Shown here: positions 1 through 9,922 of the stretch, piece by piece
Position numbering within the stretch: the stretch's first letter is position 1
How the letters are laid out: every line of letters begins with the position of its first letter
Source of the DNA: CBDDLJ01 sp965230635
GTDB taxonomy: Bacteria; Pseudomonadota; Gammaproteobacteria; UBA1113
Direction: 5' to 3'
Assembly: GCA_965230635.1 (NCBI GenBank)
Contig: CBDDLJ010000016.1
Span: forward strand, 310,001-374,000
DNA: 64,000 nucleotides
Program-made: the position numbers and the translations under genes
Notes under the pieces: generated by a model
Told to the model about the DNA's origin: nothing
What the model saw: only the letters and a program-made list of their open reading frames with translations
Databases searched by the model: none

Positions 1-2
1 TG

Positions 3-179
3 AGCACTATTTTCGATACAAATGGTCAAAAAAATATAGAAAAAATGCTAGGTATTAAGCTCGGTCAAGGCAGGGAACTTTCTCAGCAAAAGCAGCGTGC
101 TTATGGACCCAGACCCGCAATGTCCAGTTTAACGGCAGCAGAACCTATCTCTTTAACCCCAAGTCCTGGATTAGTATAA
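3..179 (+). CDS. C-terminal end of an unknown protein (5' end outside window)
   Basis: A reading frame open from the window edge ends at TAA 177-179 and gives 58 codons including the stop. The tail is hydrophilic, then rich in Pro, Ser and Ala (ending TPSPGLV), with no domain I recognise. The next gene ends in a similar Pro/Ser-containing tail, so the two could be related secreted proteins, but the fragment is too short to show this. The other two forward frames close within the first 60 bases, which supports this frame. Confidence 0.5.
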   Translation, partial: STIFDTNGQKNIEKMLGIKLGQGRELSQQKQRAYGPRPAMSSLTAAEPISLTPSPGLV

Positions 180-413
180 CGCTGACGAGTCATCGTCGGT
201 AAATTTTATCTATCTGCGAGGATTTAATCACGCAATTTATTTAAGCGATCGGTTGAATTAAATATTTTTTGTTTTCATTGTTTAAAAATTAAACATACAA
301 GGGTATTCTATGCAAAATGTCAAATAATTACCCAATATGACAAAATTAGCCTTGTCTTCGAAGCGCTTTCTGTGTAATATTTGTCATATTGGCTAAATAC
401 GGAGAAAAAATCA

Positions 414-2858
414 GTGCCGGGTTATACAAATATCTTTTCTCAAGATTTGAATAAAGACGCAATACATGATGACAGATGGGGATTTAAATATTTAGAGGTT
501 GGAGAAAAGTCTGCTCTGCCACAACATCAGCGTTTTGATAAACTGATCCGTGAAATTCGACGAGGCAATTTTCGTCCGTATCTTGATCGGTGGTCTAAAG
601 AAAGTAAAAGGCCTTATGAACAGATAATCAATGATAAAATATTTATTTTTGCTCATTTTTTGCATGCAGAGAATACGATCAATGCCTGTGCGTCAAATCT
701 TTATACGGTTGGCGAAAATTTCATTAAGGAATCGTTGGTTTCTTCACTGTTATCTTCTGATCATATTAACTGGTTAGCGCCGTATGTCAGTGATACGAAT
801 GAAACAATCATAAAGTACCATCATGTCATGGTTAATTCACGCTTGGATATGCAATCTTTAACGGGAAAAGATCAGTCAGTGCCACTGCCATTACCAGGAT
901 ATTTGCATATCATTGTTGATTTAACCCAGGAAGAATTGGTGATTGAATCAATACAGGCGAGTAATCAGCTTTTTGCTAATTTGATGAAACCAAAAGATAT
1001 CAAGCAAAATGTCACTGGAAAAATTGACGGTGTTTGCATTGAACATCTTAAAACGGCAGCAAATATCGAGCGAGCAGCCTTGCAAACGAAGCTTTCTCTT
1101 GCTGTGGAAAAAGTTAGCACGACAGATAATCATAGGGAGATTTCACAGAGTTTAATAGATCTTCGTACATTAATCAGGTTTTTAACTCAGCTTGGTTTGA
1201 CTGATTTTCTAGACAAGCATGCAACCTTTGCGGAATCTTTACTGAACATAGAGCAATGCTTTAGGAAATACAATTTAACATGTCGTGATCAGTCTCGCAG
1301 TTATTTTGATTATTTCAAGTTACATTATCTCAATGGCTTGTTAAAGACTAATGATGTGCAGCAAGTGAATGACTTTTTGCTTAATATGTTATGTGCTCTT
1401 GCTTATACGTTGATTAATAAAGTAGAACTTATGCAACAGCAAGCGATATTTTTACATAAACTCTTCCAGCAGATCAGTGAAGATGATGGCACTTATCCAA
1501 CATGTTATGTTGATTACTTGAAAAATTTATTAAAGACAACGGAAGCAGAAAAAAATAACTTGAGTGTTGTAGAGCAGTACCATAAGGCCCATGAATATCT
1601 TGGCATATTGAACTTGTGGCAATATATGGCAAAAGATTATGCTGCCTTAGGTCTTAATATCTCCAATGTGCTAACTGTCCGATGTGTGGATCAAATAGGT
1701 GAATATAAAGCTTTATTATTAGCATTAAATCAGTTGAAAGAATATAAAAACAGGATACTGCAAGATATCATAGTGCATTCTGATATATCCGAAGACACTA
1801 TAGTAAACTGTATCGATAAATACATTGACCTGGATATTTTCACAGACAAAGAAGACATCAAGCGTTTTTTACAACGCGCAGCTTTTATTTTTTTACATAA
1901 GCATTTGCGTTCGGAGTTATCTCGAGCTAATGCAGAAGCTACTAACAAGGATTGTACCGTACAATTGGTTATGGAAAAATTGAAGTCAAGTCGTGCACTA
2001 AATATAGACACAGCAACGCTTCAACTTGCACAATACTATCAACAAGTTTGGCCTTATTTGAGTTTTATCCTAGCTGCTAATAAATTAAGCAAGCGCATTG
2101 ACATGGCAAATGTATCAGCAGATCTTAAACAACAAGCAAGACATGTTTTATTCAATACAGAGATAATCGCAAAGAATTATCCAAAAGAAATACAATTAAT
2201 GAGAAAAACCGTGGTATTTGTTGATAATGTGTTAGATTTGCTAGGTCGTAATGTCACCATGAGTAAAGAACAAATCAAAGACTGCCAAGCACTAATAAAA
2301 AAAGTGCCAGGATCAGCAAGTGTAGGATTATCGTTTGTTGGTGGATTGTTGATATTTTTAGGTGCAGCGATGCTTGTTAGCAGTGTATGTTGTGGATTAC
2401 TCGGTTTTGGTATGCTTGCACCAATCAGTGTTGTCGGAATCAGTCTAGCAAATCATCTCTTTTTTGCAGGCGCTGCTTGTTTAGCCTTTGCAACAATGGC
2501 TTTCGGCGGGATAGCCCTAGCGTTTAATCAAAAAGAAGGGCTTTCTAAAAGATTACATACATTTTTGGGTGCGGCTAAAAATGGATTTATAATTGATAGT
2601 GCTGGCGCTGTGGATAATACGACATCCAACCCTTTTGTCAATGCAACGGCAACGGCAATGGATGAGGCTGCAGGTTTAAGCGAGACAACTGATAATCAGA
2701 CGTCAGCTCAACAGATAAAAAAAGAGACAAAACAAGCAAAACAAATAAAACTTTTTCCGTTTCATTGTGCTTTGCAAGAGAAACAAACATCTTCAGAAAA
2801 AGGAGAGCAGCCAGCACCTGTTGCTTATCGTCCCATGAGTCCTACAGTGGCGGGATAA
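414..2858 (+). CDS. Large hypothetical protein with C-terminal membrane hairpin
   Basis: I do not recognise this family. Most of the protein (about residues 1-630) is soluble-looking and helix-rich. It is followed by a strongly hydrophobic, Gly-rich stretch at about residues 636-703 that should form two or three membrane segments, then a polar tail of about 110 residues rich in Gln, Thr and Lys. The frame is open from TTG 381, but GTG 414 is preferred because GGAG lies 10 bases upstream (400-403); this gives 814 residues. A long helical body with a late hydrophobic hairpin and polar tail is common among Dot/Icm-type effectors of intracellular gammaproteobacteria. That role is inference from architecture only. 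It stands directly upstream of carA on the same strand. Confidence 0.75.
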   Translation: MPGYTNIFSQDLNKDAIHDDRWGFKYLEVGEKSALPQHQRFDKLIREIRRGNFRPYLDRWSKESKRPYEQIINDKIFIFAHFLHAENTINACASNLYTVGENFIKESLVSSLLSSDHINWLAPYVSDTNETIIKYHHVMVNSRLDMQSLTGKDQSVPLPLPGYLHIIVDLTQEELVIESIQASNQLFANLMKPKDIKQNVTGKIDGVCIEHLKTAANIERAALQTKLSLAVEKVSTTDNHREISQSLIDLRTLIRFLTQLGLTDFLDKHATFAESLLNIEQCFRKYNLTCRDQSRSYFDYFKLHYLNGLLKTNDVQQVNDFLLNMLCALAYTLINKVELMQQQAIFLHKLFQQISEDDGTYPTCYVDYLKNLLKTTEAEKNNLSVVEQYHKAHEYLGILNLWQYMAKDYAALGLNISNVLTVRCVDQIGEYKALLLALNQLKEYKNRILQDIIVHSDISEDTIVNCIDKYIDLDIFTDKEDIKRFLQRAAFIFLHKHLRSELSRANAEATNKDCTVQLVMEKLKSSRALNIDTATLQLAQYYQQVWPYLSFILAANKLSKRIDMANVSADLKQQARHVLFNTEIIAKNYPKEIQLMRKTVVFVDNVLDLLGRNVTMSKEQIKDCQALIKKVPGSASVGLSFVGGLLIFLGAAMLVSSVCCGLLGFGMLAPISVVGISLANHLFFAGAACLAFATMAFGGIALAFNQKEGLSKRLHTFLGAAKNGFIIDSAGAVDNTTSNPFVNATATAMDEAAGLSETTDNQTSAQQIKKETKQAKQIKLFPFHCALQEKQTSSEKGEQPAPVAYRPMSPTVAG

Positions 2859-2950
2859 CGACTTTGCCATTTTCAACAAAAACACCTAGACAAGTGGACT
2901 GTTCTCCTTTAGAATAGCCAAGGTTTAGTTTATGTACAAAGGGGGCTTAA

Positions 2951-4135
2951 GTGACAGAGCCAGCACTGTTGGCTTTAGCGGATGGGACGGTGTTTCACGG
3001 TCAATCCGTCGGTGTTCCCGGTTGTAAAACGGGTGAAATTGTTTTTAATACAGCTGTCACAGGTTATCAAGAAATCCTATCCGATCCCTCTTATGCACAG
3101 CAGTTAATTACATTAACTTATCCACATATTGGCAATACTGGTTGCAATCTTGCTGACACAGAAGCTGATATTTTGTGGGCATCCGGTTTAATATTGCGTG
3201 CATTGCCTTCTGTTACCGCACACTGGCGCGCATCTAGCACCTTAACTGAATTTTTACAAGTACGTGAAGTAGTTGCTATTGCTGATATTGATACACGTCA
3301 TTTAACACATATTATCCGTAACCACGGCGCACAATCTGCTTGTCTCATGGCAGGGATAATTGATGAGGAAAAAGCAGTTGAACTAGCGAAAGTATGTCCT
3401 GGGTTACAGAATCAGGAATTAGCTAGTAAAGTGAGTACGAAAGATCGTTATCAGTGGCAACAAGGTGAATTTCATTTATCTGATAGCAATCAATTTATTG
3501 CACAACAATATCAACGTGACGCATTACCTTATCATCTTGTCGTTTATGATTTTGGTGTCAAGAAAAACATTTTACGTTGTTTAGTTGAACAAGGCTGTTA
3601 TTTAACGGTTGTCCCAGCAAAAACATCGGCAGCTGATGTATTAGCATTAAAACCAGACGGCATCGTTCTCTCGAATGGGCCCGGTGATCCAGCCGCATGT
3701 CATTATGCTCTTGATGCGATCAACGTGTTTTTTCAGAAAAAAATTCCTTTATTAGGTATTTGCTTAGGACATCAATTATTGGCACTGGCCAGCGGTTTGA
3801 AAACTGAAAAAATGAAATTTGGCCACCATGGCGCGAATCATCCTATTCAAGCGTTAAAGACAAAGCGTGTTATGATTAGTAGTCAAAATCATGGATTTTG
3901 TGTGTCAGACAACAACTTGCCTGATAATGTTGTCGTGACGCACCGCTCCTTATTTGATGGAACTATACAAGGATTTAGACGATTAGATATTCCCGTATTA
4001 GCAGTCCAAGGTCACCCAGAGGCGAGTCCTGGCCCACATGAACTGAAATTATTATTTAATGAATTTATTGAAATGTTAGTAAAGCATAAAAAATTGCCTA
4101 GGCAGTTTTTACAGGAACAAGCGTGTATTATTTAA
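2951..4135 (+). CDS. carA: Carbamoyl-phosphate synthase small subunit
   Basis: Glutaminase subunit of carbamoyl-phosphate synthetase: it hydrolyses glutamine and channels ammonia to CarB for carbamoyl phosphate, the precursor of pyrimidines and arginine. The 394-aa length is normal. The N-terminal half is the CarA-specific domain. The C-terminal class I glutamine amidotransferase domain shows the nucleophile Cys271 in GICLGHQ and the His355/Glu357 pair in GHPEAS. The start is GTG 2951, with a GGGGG ribosome-binding sequence at 2941-2945. carB follows after 10 bases, so the two are one operon. The usual gammaproteobacterial upstream neighbour dapB is absent; an unknown large gene stands there instead. 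Confidence 0.97.
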   Translation: MTEPALLALADGTVFHGQSVGVPGCKTGEIVFNTAVTGYQEILSDPSYAQQLITLTYPHIGNTGCNLADTEADILWASGLILRALPSVTAHWRASSTLTEFLQVREVVAIADIDTRHLTHIIRNHGAQSACLMAGIIDEEKAVELAKVCPGLQNQELASKVSTKDRYQWQQGEFHLSDSNQFIAQQYQRDALPYHLVVYDFGVKKNILRCLVEQGCYLTVVPAKTSAADVLALKPDGIVLSNGPGDPAACHYALDAINVFFQKKIPLLGICLGHQLLALASGLKTEKMKFGHHGANHPIQALKTKRVMISSQNHGFCVSDNNLPDNVVVTHRSLFDGTIQGFRRLDIPVLAVQGHPEASPGPHELKLLFNEFIEMLVKHKKLPRQFLQEQACII

Positions 4136-4145
4136 GTAATAGGTT

Positions 4146-7100
4146 ATGCCAAAACGTAGTGATATAAAGAGTATTTTATTAATTGGTGCAGGGCCGATTA
4201 TCATTGGCCAAGCGTGTGAGTTTGATTATTCAGGAACACAAGCCTGTAAAGCATTAAAAGAAGAAGGCTACCGCGTTATCTTAGTTAACTCCAATCCTGC
4301 AACAATTATGACAGATCCAAGCATGGCAGATGTTACCTATATAGAGCCACTGCATTGGAAAGTCATTGCAAATATTATTGAAAAAGAACGGCCTGATGCT
4401 TTATTGCCAACTATGGGAGGACAGACCGCATTAAATTGTGCGTTAGATTTAGCAAGAGAAGGTGTATTAGACAAATTCAATGTTGAATTAATCGGCGCCA
4501 ACCGTGAAGCCATTGATAAAGCAGAAGATCGGGATTTGTTTCGTAAAGCTATGTTAAAAATAGGACTTTCTGTTCCGGCCGCAGCAATAGCGCATAGTTT
4601 AGAAGAAGCGTGTCAAGTGCAAGCACAGTTTGGTTTCCCTTGCATTATACGGCCTTCGTTTACTCTCGGTGGCAGTGGTGGTGGTATTGCTTATAATCGT
4701 GAAGAATTTGTTGAAATCTGTGAAAATGGACTAGATTTATCACCAACCAGTGAATTACTGATAGAAGAATCTGTTTTAGGTTGGAAAGAATTTGAAATGG
4801 AAGTGGTGCGTGATACGCATGATAATTGTATTATTGTTTGTGCTATAGAAAATTTTGATGCGATGGGAGTTCATACCGGTGACTCTATCACGGTAGCGCC
4901 AGCACAAACATTGACGGATAAAGAATATCAATTATTACGTAATGCCTCTATTGCCGTATTGCGCGAAATTGGTGTTGATACCGGTGGCTCAAATGTTCAA
5001 TTTGCAGTGAATCCTAATGACGGTCGTATCGTTGTCATTGAAATGAATCCACGTGTGTCACGTTCATCGGCGTTAGCGTCAAAAGCAACTGGTTTTCCTA
5101 TTGCCAGTGTTGCTGCAAAATTAGCCGTGGGTTACACTCTAGATGAATTACGTAATGAAATTACTGGTGGTGTTATCCCTGCTTCATTTGAACCGACGAT
5201 TGACTATGTTGTGACAAAAATCCCACGCTTTAATTTTGAAAAATTTCCTAAGGCAAAGCCACATTTATCGACACAGATGAAAGCCGTTGGGGAAGTTATG
5301 GCAATAGGTCGAACGTTTCAGGAGAGTTTACAAAAAGCACTTTGTAGCTTAGAAACTGGTTTAAATGGTTTGTCACCACGTGTTACACAAGGTAGTGAAG
5401 AAGTTATTCAAACGTTACGTTCAGAGTTGAAAACACCTGGCGTAGAGAGAATTTTATACTTAGCTGATGCATTACGTGCGGGTTTTTCAGTAGATGAAGT
5501 TTATGAGTTGAGTCATATTGATCGGTGGTTTATCGAACAAATAGAAGCATTAATTGCAACAGAACAAATAATTGAGCTACAATCCATATCAATGCTTGAT
5601 CAGCAGTCTTTGTTAGCATGGAAACGACAAGGATTTTCTGATCGACGTATAGCGCAACTACTAGCCTGTGATGAACAGGACGTGCGTAATAAACGGCAAC
5701 AGTTTGCTATTCACCCGGTATACAAACGTGTTGATTCCTGTGCAGGAGAATTTCCAGCAACCACCGCTTATCTTTACTCTACTTATGAACAGTACTGCGA
5801 ATGTCATCCAAGCAAAGCGAAAAAGATCATGATTTTAGGTGGTGGACCTAACCGCATTGGACAAGGTATCGAGTTTGATTATTGTTGTGTGCATGCAGCT
5901 AAAGCAGTAGCCAGTCAAGGTTATGAAACTATTATGGTAAATTGTAACCCGGAAACTGTGTCGACAGATTTCGATATTTCCGATCGGCTATACTTTGAGC
6001 CGCTAACGTTAGAACATGTGTTGGAAATTGTCAGAAAAGAGAACCCGAGTGGCGTTATCGTACAGTATGGTGGACAAACACCATTAAATTTGGCGCGGGC
6101 ATTGGAAAAAGCAGGTGTTCCTATTATCGGCACGTCACCCGATGCCATTGATCAAGCAGAAGATCGTGAGCGTTTTCAAGCTATTATTGAGCAATGCCAA
6201 TTAAGGCAGCCGAAGAATGCTATTACTAACAGTGTTGAGCATGGTTGTGAAGTAGCTAATCAATTACAATACCCTTTGATGGTAAGACCTTCTTATGTAT
6301 TAGGAGGTCGAGCGATGGAGGTGGTTTTTAATGAAACGGAATTAAAAAATTATTTACAGCAAGCGTTGCTAGCAGCAGATAATACCACGGTATTACTCGA
6401 TAGCTTTTTAGATGATGCCATTGAAGTGGATGTTGATGCGGTAGCCGATGGTGAAGATGTGATTATCGCTGCAATTATGGAACATATTGAGCAAGCGGGT
6501 GTTCATTCTGGTGATTCAGCGTGTGCTATTCCTGCTTTTAGTTTGTCTGTTGAGATACAAAATAAATTACGTGAGCAAACCAAAATACTTGCTAAAGAGC
6601 TACAAGTGATTGGTTTAATGAATGTGCAGTATGCGATAAAAGGCAATGATATTTATATTTTAGAAGTTAATCCTCGTGCTTCGCGGACAGTGCCATTTAT
6701 CTCTAAAGTCAATGGAATCCCTTTTGCTAAAGTAGCAGCATTGTGTATGGTGGGTATTTCTTTAAAACAACAAGGGATTACAAAAGAAATTGTACCTTCC
6801 TACTACGCGATAAAACTGCCGGTATTTCCTTTCATCAAGTTTTCAGGCGTTGATCCCATTTTAGGGCCAGAGATGAAATCAACCGGAGAAGTCATGGGTC
6901 TTGGTAAAACATTTGCTGAAGCTTATGCAAAAAGTCAATTAGCCAGTGGTGTCATTATTCCGCAAAGTGGCACTGTCTTTATTAGTGTAAGAGATGCTGA
7001 TAAAAATCCAGTTGTGCCGCTAGCAAAAGCACTACAAAATGCGGGTTTTTCATTAATTGCTACGCGTGGCACAGCAAAAAAATTGCAAATGGAAGGTTTG

Positions 7101-7352
7101 CCTTGTCAGCTAGTAAACAAAGTGATGGAGGGACGTCCGCATATTGTTGATAAAATTAAAAATGACGAAGTCAGCTTTATTATTAATACCACCGAAGGCA
7201 AGCAAGCCATTTCAGACTCTTACTTAATACGCCGTAGTGCATTACAACATAAAGTTTTTTATACAACCACTATTGCTGGCGCACGTGCAACTGTTCAAGC
7301 AATGCACTGTGAACTATTTCAGTCTACGTTGCCACTGCAAGAATTAGTATAA
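4146..7352 (+). CDS. carB: Carbamoyl-phosphate synthase large subunit
   Basis: Synthetase subunit that makes carbamoyl phosphate from bicarbonate, ammonia and two ATP. At 1068 aa it has the standard duplicated architecture. The N-terminal half starts with the LIGAGPIIIGQACEFDYSG motif, and the second half has the matching motif GGGPNRIGQGIEFDYCC near residue 560. Both ATP-grasp halves carry the EMNPR/EVNPR metal-binding motif. The C-terminal MGS-like allosteric domain (about residue 940 on) contains the ATRGTAKKL motif, so UMP/ornithine-type regulation is plausible. It is co-transcribed with carA. An AT-rich gap without a clear terminator separates it from greA. Confidence 0.98.
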   Translation: MPKRSDIKSILLIGAGPIIIGQACEFDYSGTQACKALKEEGYRVILVNSNPATIMTDPSMADVTYIEPLHWKVIANIIEKERPDALLPTMGGQTALNCALDLAREGVLDKFNVELIGANREAIDKAEDRDLFRKAMLKIGLSVPAAAIAHSLEEACQVQAQFGFPCIIRPSFTLGGSGGGIAYNREEFVEICENGLDLSPTSELLIEESVLGWKEFEMEVVRDTHDNCIIVCAIENFDAMGVHTGDSITVAPAQTLTDKEYQLLRNASIAVLREIGVDTGGSNVQFAVNPNDGRIVVIEMNPRVSRSSALASKATGFPIASVAAKLAVGYTLDELRNEITGGVIPASFEPTIDYVVTKIPRFNFEKFPKAKPHLSTQMKAVGEVMAIGRTFQESLQKALCSLETGLNGLSPRVTQGSEEVIQTLRSELKTPGVERILYLADALRAGFSVDEVYELSHIDRWFIEQIEALIATEQIIELQSISMLDQQSLLAWKRQGFSDRRIAQLLACDEQDVRNKRQQFAIHPVYKRVDSCAGEFPATTAYLYSTYEQYCECHPSKAKKIMILGGGPNRIGQGIEFDYCCVHAAKAVASQGYETIMVNCNPETVSTDFDISDRLYFEPLTLEHVLEIVRKENPSGVIVQYGGQTPLNLARALEKAGVPIIGTSPDAIDQAEDRERFQAIIEQCQLRQPKNAITNSVEHGCEVANQLQYPLMVRPSYVLGGRAMEVVFNETELKNYLQQALLAADNTTVLLDSFLDDAIEVDVDAVADGEDVIIAAIMEHIEQAGVHSGDSACAIPAFSLSVEIQNKLREQTKILAKELQVIGLMNVQYAIKGNDIYILEVNPRASRTVPFISKVNGIPFAKVAALCMVGISLKQQGITKEIVPSYYAIKLPVFPFIKFSGVDPILGPEMKSTGEVMGLGKTFAEAYAKSQLASGVIIPQSGTVFISVRDADKNPVVPLAKALQNAGFSLIATRGTAKKLQMEGLPCQLVNKVMEGRPHIVDKIKNDEVSFIINTTEGKQAISDSYLIRRSALQHKVFYTTTIAGARATVQAMHCELFQSTLPLQELV

Positions 7353-7440
7353 AAATTTATCATATCGCTTATTATTATCATAATAATTGAGTGTTGCTAG
7401 TATTTTAAACAGAATGTGCAATCGTTATTCATTATCCATC

Positions 7441-7468
7441 TTGTTTTATGCGCATAATTTGTTATAGT
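7441..7468 (+). promoter_or_regulatory. Candidate sigma-70 promoter of greA
   Basis: TTGTTT (7441-7446) and TATAGT (7463-7468) are separated by 16 bases, close to the -35/-10 consensus, about 60 bases upstream of the greA start. This is inference from sequence match. Confidence 0.45.
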
Positions 7469-7526
7469 CTTGTTTGCGATATGGATAAAGTTTTTGTATT
7501 TAGTTATCGCAATGAGGAGTTCATAG

Positions 7527-8003
7527 ATGACAAAAAAAATCCCAATGACTAAAAAAGGTGCAGAGCAATTGCACGAAGAATTAGCGCATTTAAAGACTTC
7601 TGCGCGTCGAGAAGTGATACAAGCTATTGCAGAAGCACGTGCGCATGGTGATTTAAAAGAAAATGCTGAATATCATGCCGCAAAAGAAAAACAAGGTTTT
7701 ATCGAAGGCCGTATTGCTGATATTGAATCAAAATTAGCACATGCACATATTATTGATAGCGCCAGCCTGACGTCGGATAAAGTGGTTTTTGGTGCTACGG
7801 TTATATTGTTCGATCTTGAAACAGAAAATGAAGTCAAATATCAAATCGTCGGTGTTGATGAAGCGGATCTCAAGCACGGGAAAATTTCAATCAGCTCACC
7901 TATCGCTCGCGCCTTGATCGGTAAAAAGAAAGAAGAAGTGATCGATGTTGAAACACCTAAAGGCATTATGTCGTTTGAAATTGCTGATATCATTTTTCAG
8001 TAA
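7527..8003 (+). CDS. greA: Transcription elongation factor GreA
   Basis: GreA enters the secondary channel of RNA polymerase and stimulates cleavage of backtracked transcripts. The 158-aa length matches the family. The N-terminal coiled coil has the tip motif ARAHGDLKENAEYHAAK with the acidic residues that act in cleavage, and the C-terminal FKBP-like domain ends with the typical TPKG motif (VETPKGIMSFEI). The start ATG 7527 has GAGGAG-like sequence upstream (7513-7518). The carAB-greA order is widespread in gammaproteobacteria. A candidate promoter and a terminator frame it as a separate transcription unit. Confidence 0.97.
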   Translation: MTKKIPMTKKGAEQLHEELAHLKTSARREVIQAIAEARAHGDLKENAEYHAAKEKQGFIEGRIADIESKLAHAHIIDSASLTSDKVVFGATVILFDLETENEVKYQIVGVDEADLKHGKISISSPIARALIGKKKEEVIDVETPKGIMSFEIADIIFQ

Positions 8004-8010
8004 ATGATAT

Positions 8011-8063
8011 AGTAGCCAAAGTGGCAAGTGAAAGCTGGTTTGGCGATGCTGTGCTACTTTTTT
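8011..8063 (+). terminator. Probable intrinsic terminator after greA
   Basis: AGTAGC (8011-8016) pairs with GCTAC (8053-8057), with an inner CCAAA/TTTGG pairing, followed by six T residues (8058-8063). The stem is interrupted, so strength is uncertain. Confidence 0.5.
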
Positions 8064-8166
8064 CAGCAGTTTTTGTCGTGAGAATGAAACATAGATAGAA
8101 TAAAAACAGTGTTAAATAGTAACAATCGTTGTTCAATTGACGATAATAATGAAAGAGGAAGAAACG

Positions 8167-8859
8167 ATGCGCTTATTAACAATGATAAAATATACAGTTG
8201 CCCTCATATTCAGTTGTATAATGCTAAGCAGTTTTGCGGTAACGAGTAAAGATTCAGTCAGTTTAGCAGCATTAAAACAAGCGTTTGGCAAAGCGGCCAC
8301 CAATCTTGATCCTAAGGTTTTGGATGTGGGGTTAAAAGCATATAATTGTGCGAATAACGTCAAAGGCATTGTAAACAAAGAATATTTAACCATTATTGAT
8401 TACACTAAGCCATCATCTGAAAAGCGCTTATGGGTGTTTGATATGAAACAAAATAAGTTAGTGTCAGAGCAATTAGTGGCGCATGGTCAGAAAACTGGAG
8501 GTAAAAATGCAAAATATTTTTCAAATACCAGAGGTAGCCATCAATCCAGTATAGGCGTTTATGTCACGGGGGGATCATATAATGGTAAGAATGGACTTTC
8601 GCTACGTTTAAAAGGGTTAGATAGTGGCTATAACGATAAAGCAAATCAGCGGGCGATTGTTATGCATGGTGCAAATTATGTAAGCCAAGATTTTATCAAA
8701 AAATATGGTATGCTTGGCCGCAGTTGGGGTTGTCCAGCATTGGAGCCAAAGCATACGAAATCAACTATTAATAAAATTAAAAATGGCAGTCTTGTTGTTG
8801 CTTATTATAAAAATAATAACTGGATCCAAAAATCATCGTATTTAAACTGTGTGGCATGA
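8167..8859 (+). CDS. Murein L,D-transpeptidase catalytic domain protein (YkuD_2 type)
   Basis: The protein resembles the YkuD_2-type L,D-transpeptidases, periplasmic enzymes that can cross-link peptidoglycan or attach proteins to it through a catalytic Cys. Start ATG 8167 is chosen because GAGGAAG lies at 8155-8161; the frame is open from TTG 8137. The 230-aa product begins with a signal peptide-like segment (about residues 1-27, hydrophobic core TVALIFSCIMLSSFA). The catalytic motif is in the second half: His167 in VMHGANYV and Cys189 in RSWGCPAL. GVYVTGGSYNG and GLSLRLKGLD match conserved strands of this group. It is followed closely by a glutamine amidotransferase gene. The exact substrate cannot be read from sequence. 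Confidence 0.88.
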   Translation: MRLLTMIKYTVALIFSCIMLSSFAVTSKDSVSLAALKQAFGKAATNLDPKVLDVGLKAYNCANNVKGIVNKEYLTIIDYTKPSSEKRLWVFDMKQNKLVSEQLVAHGQKTGGKNAKYFSNTRGSHQSSIGVYVTGGSYNGKNGLSLRLKGLDSGYNDKANQRAIVMHGANYVSQDFIKKYGMLGRSWGCPALEPKHTKSTINKIKNGSLVVAYYKNNNWIQKSSYLNCVA

Positions 8860-8877
8860 TGATAATGGAGATACTGA

Positions 8878-9561
8878 TTGAAAATTCATTGCATCACACA
8901 TGCGTCATTTGAAAAATCTGGATTTTTTAGGCAATGGGCGCTAAGGCATAATATCCCCTTTAGTGTGACACACAGCTACAAAGGTGAGAAACTTCCTGAT
9001 ATTTCAACATTTGATGTGCTGTTAAGCATGGGTGGTCCGCAATCCTTAATAGAAAAAGAAAAATATCCCTATTTGCTCGCTGAAATAGCGTTAATACAGC
9101 AAGCTATTTGTGCAAAAAAACATATTTTGGGTGTCTGTTTAGGAGCACAATTGTTAGCAGAAGCTTATGGCGCAAAAACGGTAAACAGTCCAGAGACTGA
9201 AATTGGTGTATATCCTATTGCACTAACTCAAGAAGGAATTAAGGATCCTATTTTCAAATATTTTCCAACAGAATTCCCTGCAGGTCACTGGCACAGTGAC
9301 ATGTTAGACATTCCAAACGATGCGACTATCATAGCATCTAGTCAAGGTTGTCCCAACCAAATCATTCGTTTTTCAAACCGTGCTTATGGTTTCCAATGTC
9401 ATTTAGAATTTAATCCAGGCATTGTCGGTGAAATAATAAATCATTATAAAGGTCAGCTGCCACAAGGAAAATATATACAAGAAGTCCCGGAATTATTAAC
9501 TCAAGATTATATTTCTATTAATAAAATATTAGATAAGTTTTTACAATTATTTTTATATTAA
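8878..9561 (+). CDS. Class I glutamine amidotransferase-like protein
   Basis: This is a stand-alone class I glutamine amidotransferase domain of the GMP-synthase-like type. The complete triad is visible: Cys87 in GVCLGAQ, His175 and Glu177 in FQCHLEF, plus the oxyanion-region motif LLSMGGPQS and a GHWHSD motif. Length is 227 aa. The start is TTG 8878, with GGAG at 8867-8870. The gene lies 18 bases after the L,D-transpeptidase stop, so the pair is probably co-transcribed. The triad predicts glutamine (or gamma-glutamyl) hydrolysis. No synthetase partner is nearby, so it may act on gamma-glutamyl compounds, but this is inference. A MITE follows. Confidence 0.87.
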   Translation: MKIHCITHASFEKSGFFRQWALRHNIPFSVTHSYKGEKLPDISTFDVLLSMGGPQSLIEKEKYPYLLAEIALIQQAICAKKHILGVCLGAQLLAEAYGAKTVNSPETEIGVYPIALTQEGIKDPIFKYFPTEFPAGHWHSDMLDIPNDATIIASSQGCPNQIIRFSNRAYGFQCHLEFNPGIVGEIINHYKGQLPQGKYIQEVPELLTQDYISINKILDKFLQLFLY

Positions 9562-9601
9562 AATAATGATTAGCTGACTATAATATTCTTAAACAAACAC
9601 T

Positions 9602-9766
9602 TTATAGCAGTTTTCAATATGACTAAGCTATTATAAACTTCCTCTAACACACACTTGCTTTGGTTTTTAAAAGCTTATTTACAGTAAGTAAACCTCATTT
9701 TTGAAACGGCGCAAGTACGCGTTGTACTCACTTATAATAGCTTAGTCATATTGAAAACTGCTATAA
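9602..9766. mobile_element. Palindromic MITE-like element, copy 1
   Basis: A 165-bp element starts TTATAGCAGTTTTCAATAT and ends with its reverse complement. The outer 35 bases of the two arms are perfectly complementary and the inner sequence is largely palindromic, so the whole element can fold as one hairpin. Two further copies lie at 35461-35623 and 53879-54044. No coding capacity. TA at both ends would fit a TA target duplication as for IS630/mariner elements, but the palindrome itself makes this ambiguous. Confidence 0.85.
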
Positions 9767-9922
9767 CGAGCTAATTTATTTTATAATCATGGGCTTAGCA
9801 TTGCTGCGTTGCTGAATACATACCGACACAATAATTGTTGAAAATTTCAACACAATATAGTATTATATATAGTGATAATAAATATTAATAAGTCATATTA
9901 CTATATTTCAGGGGGTATTCGC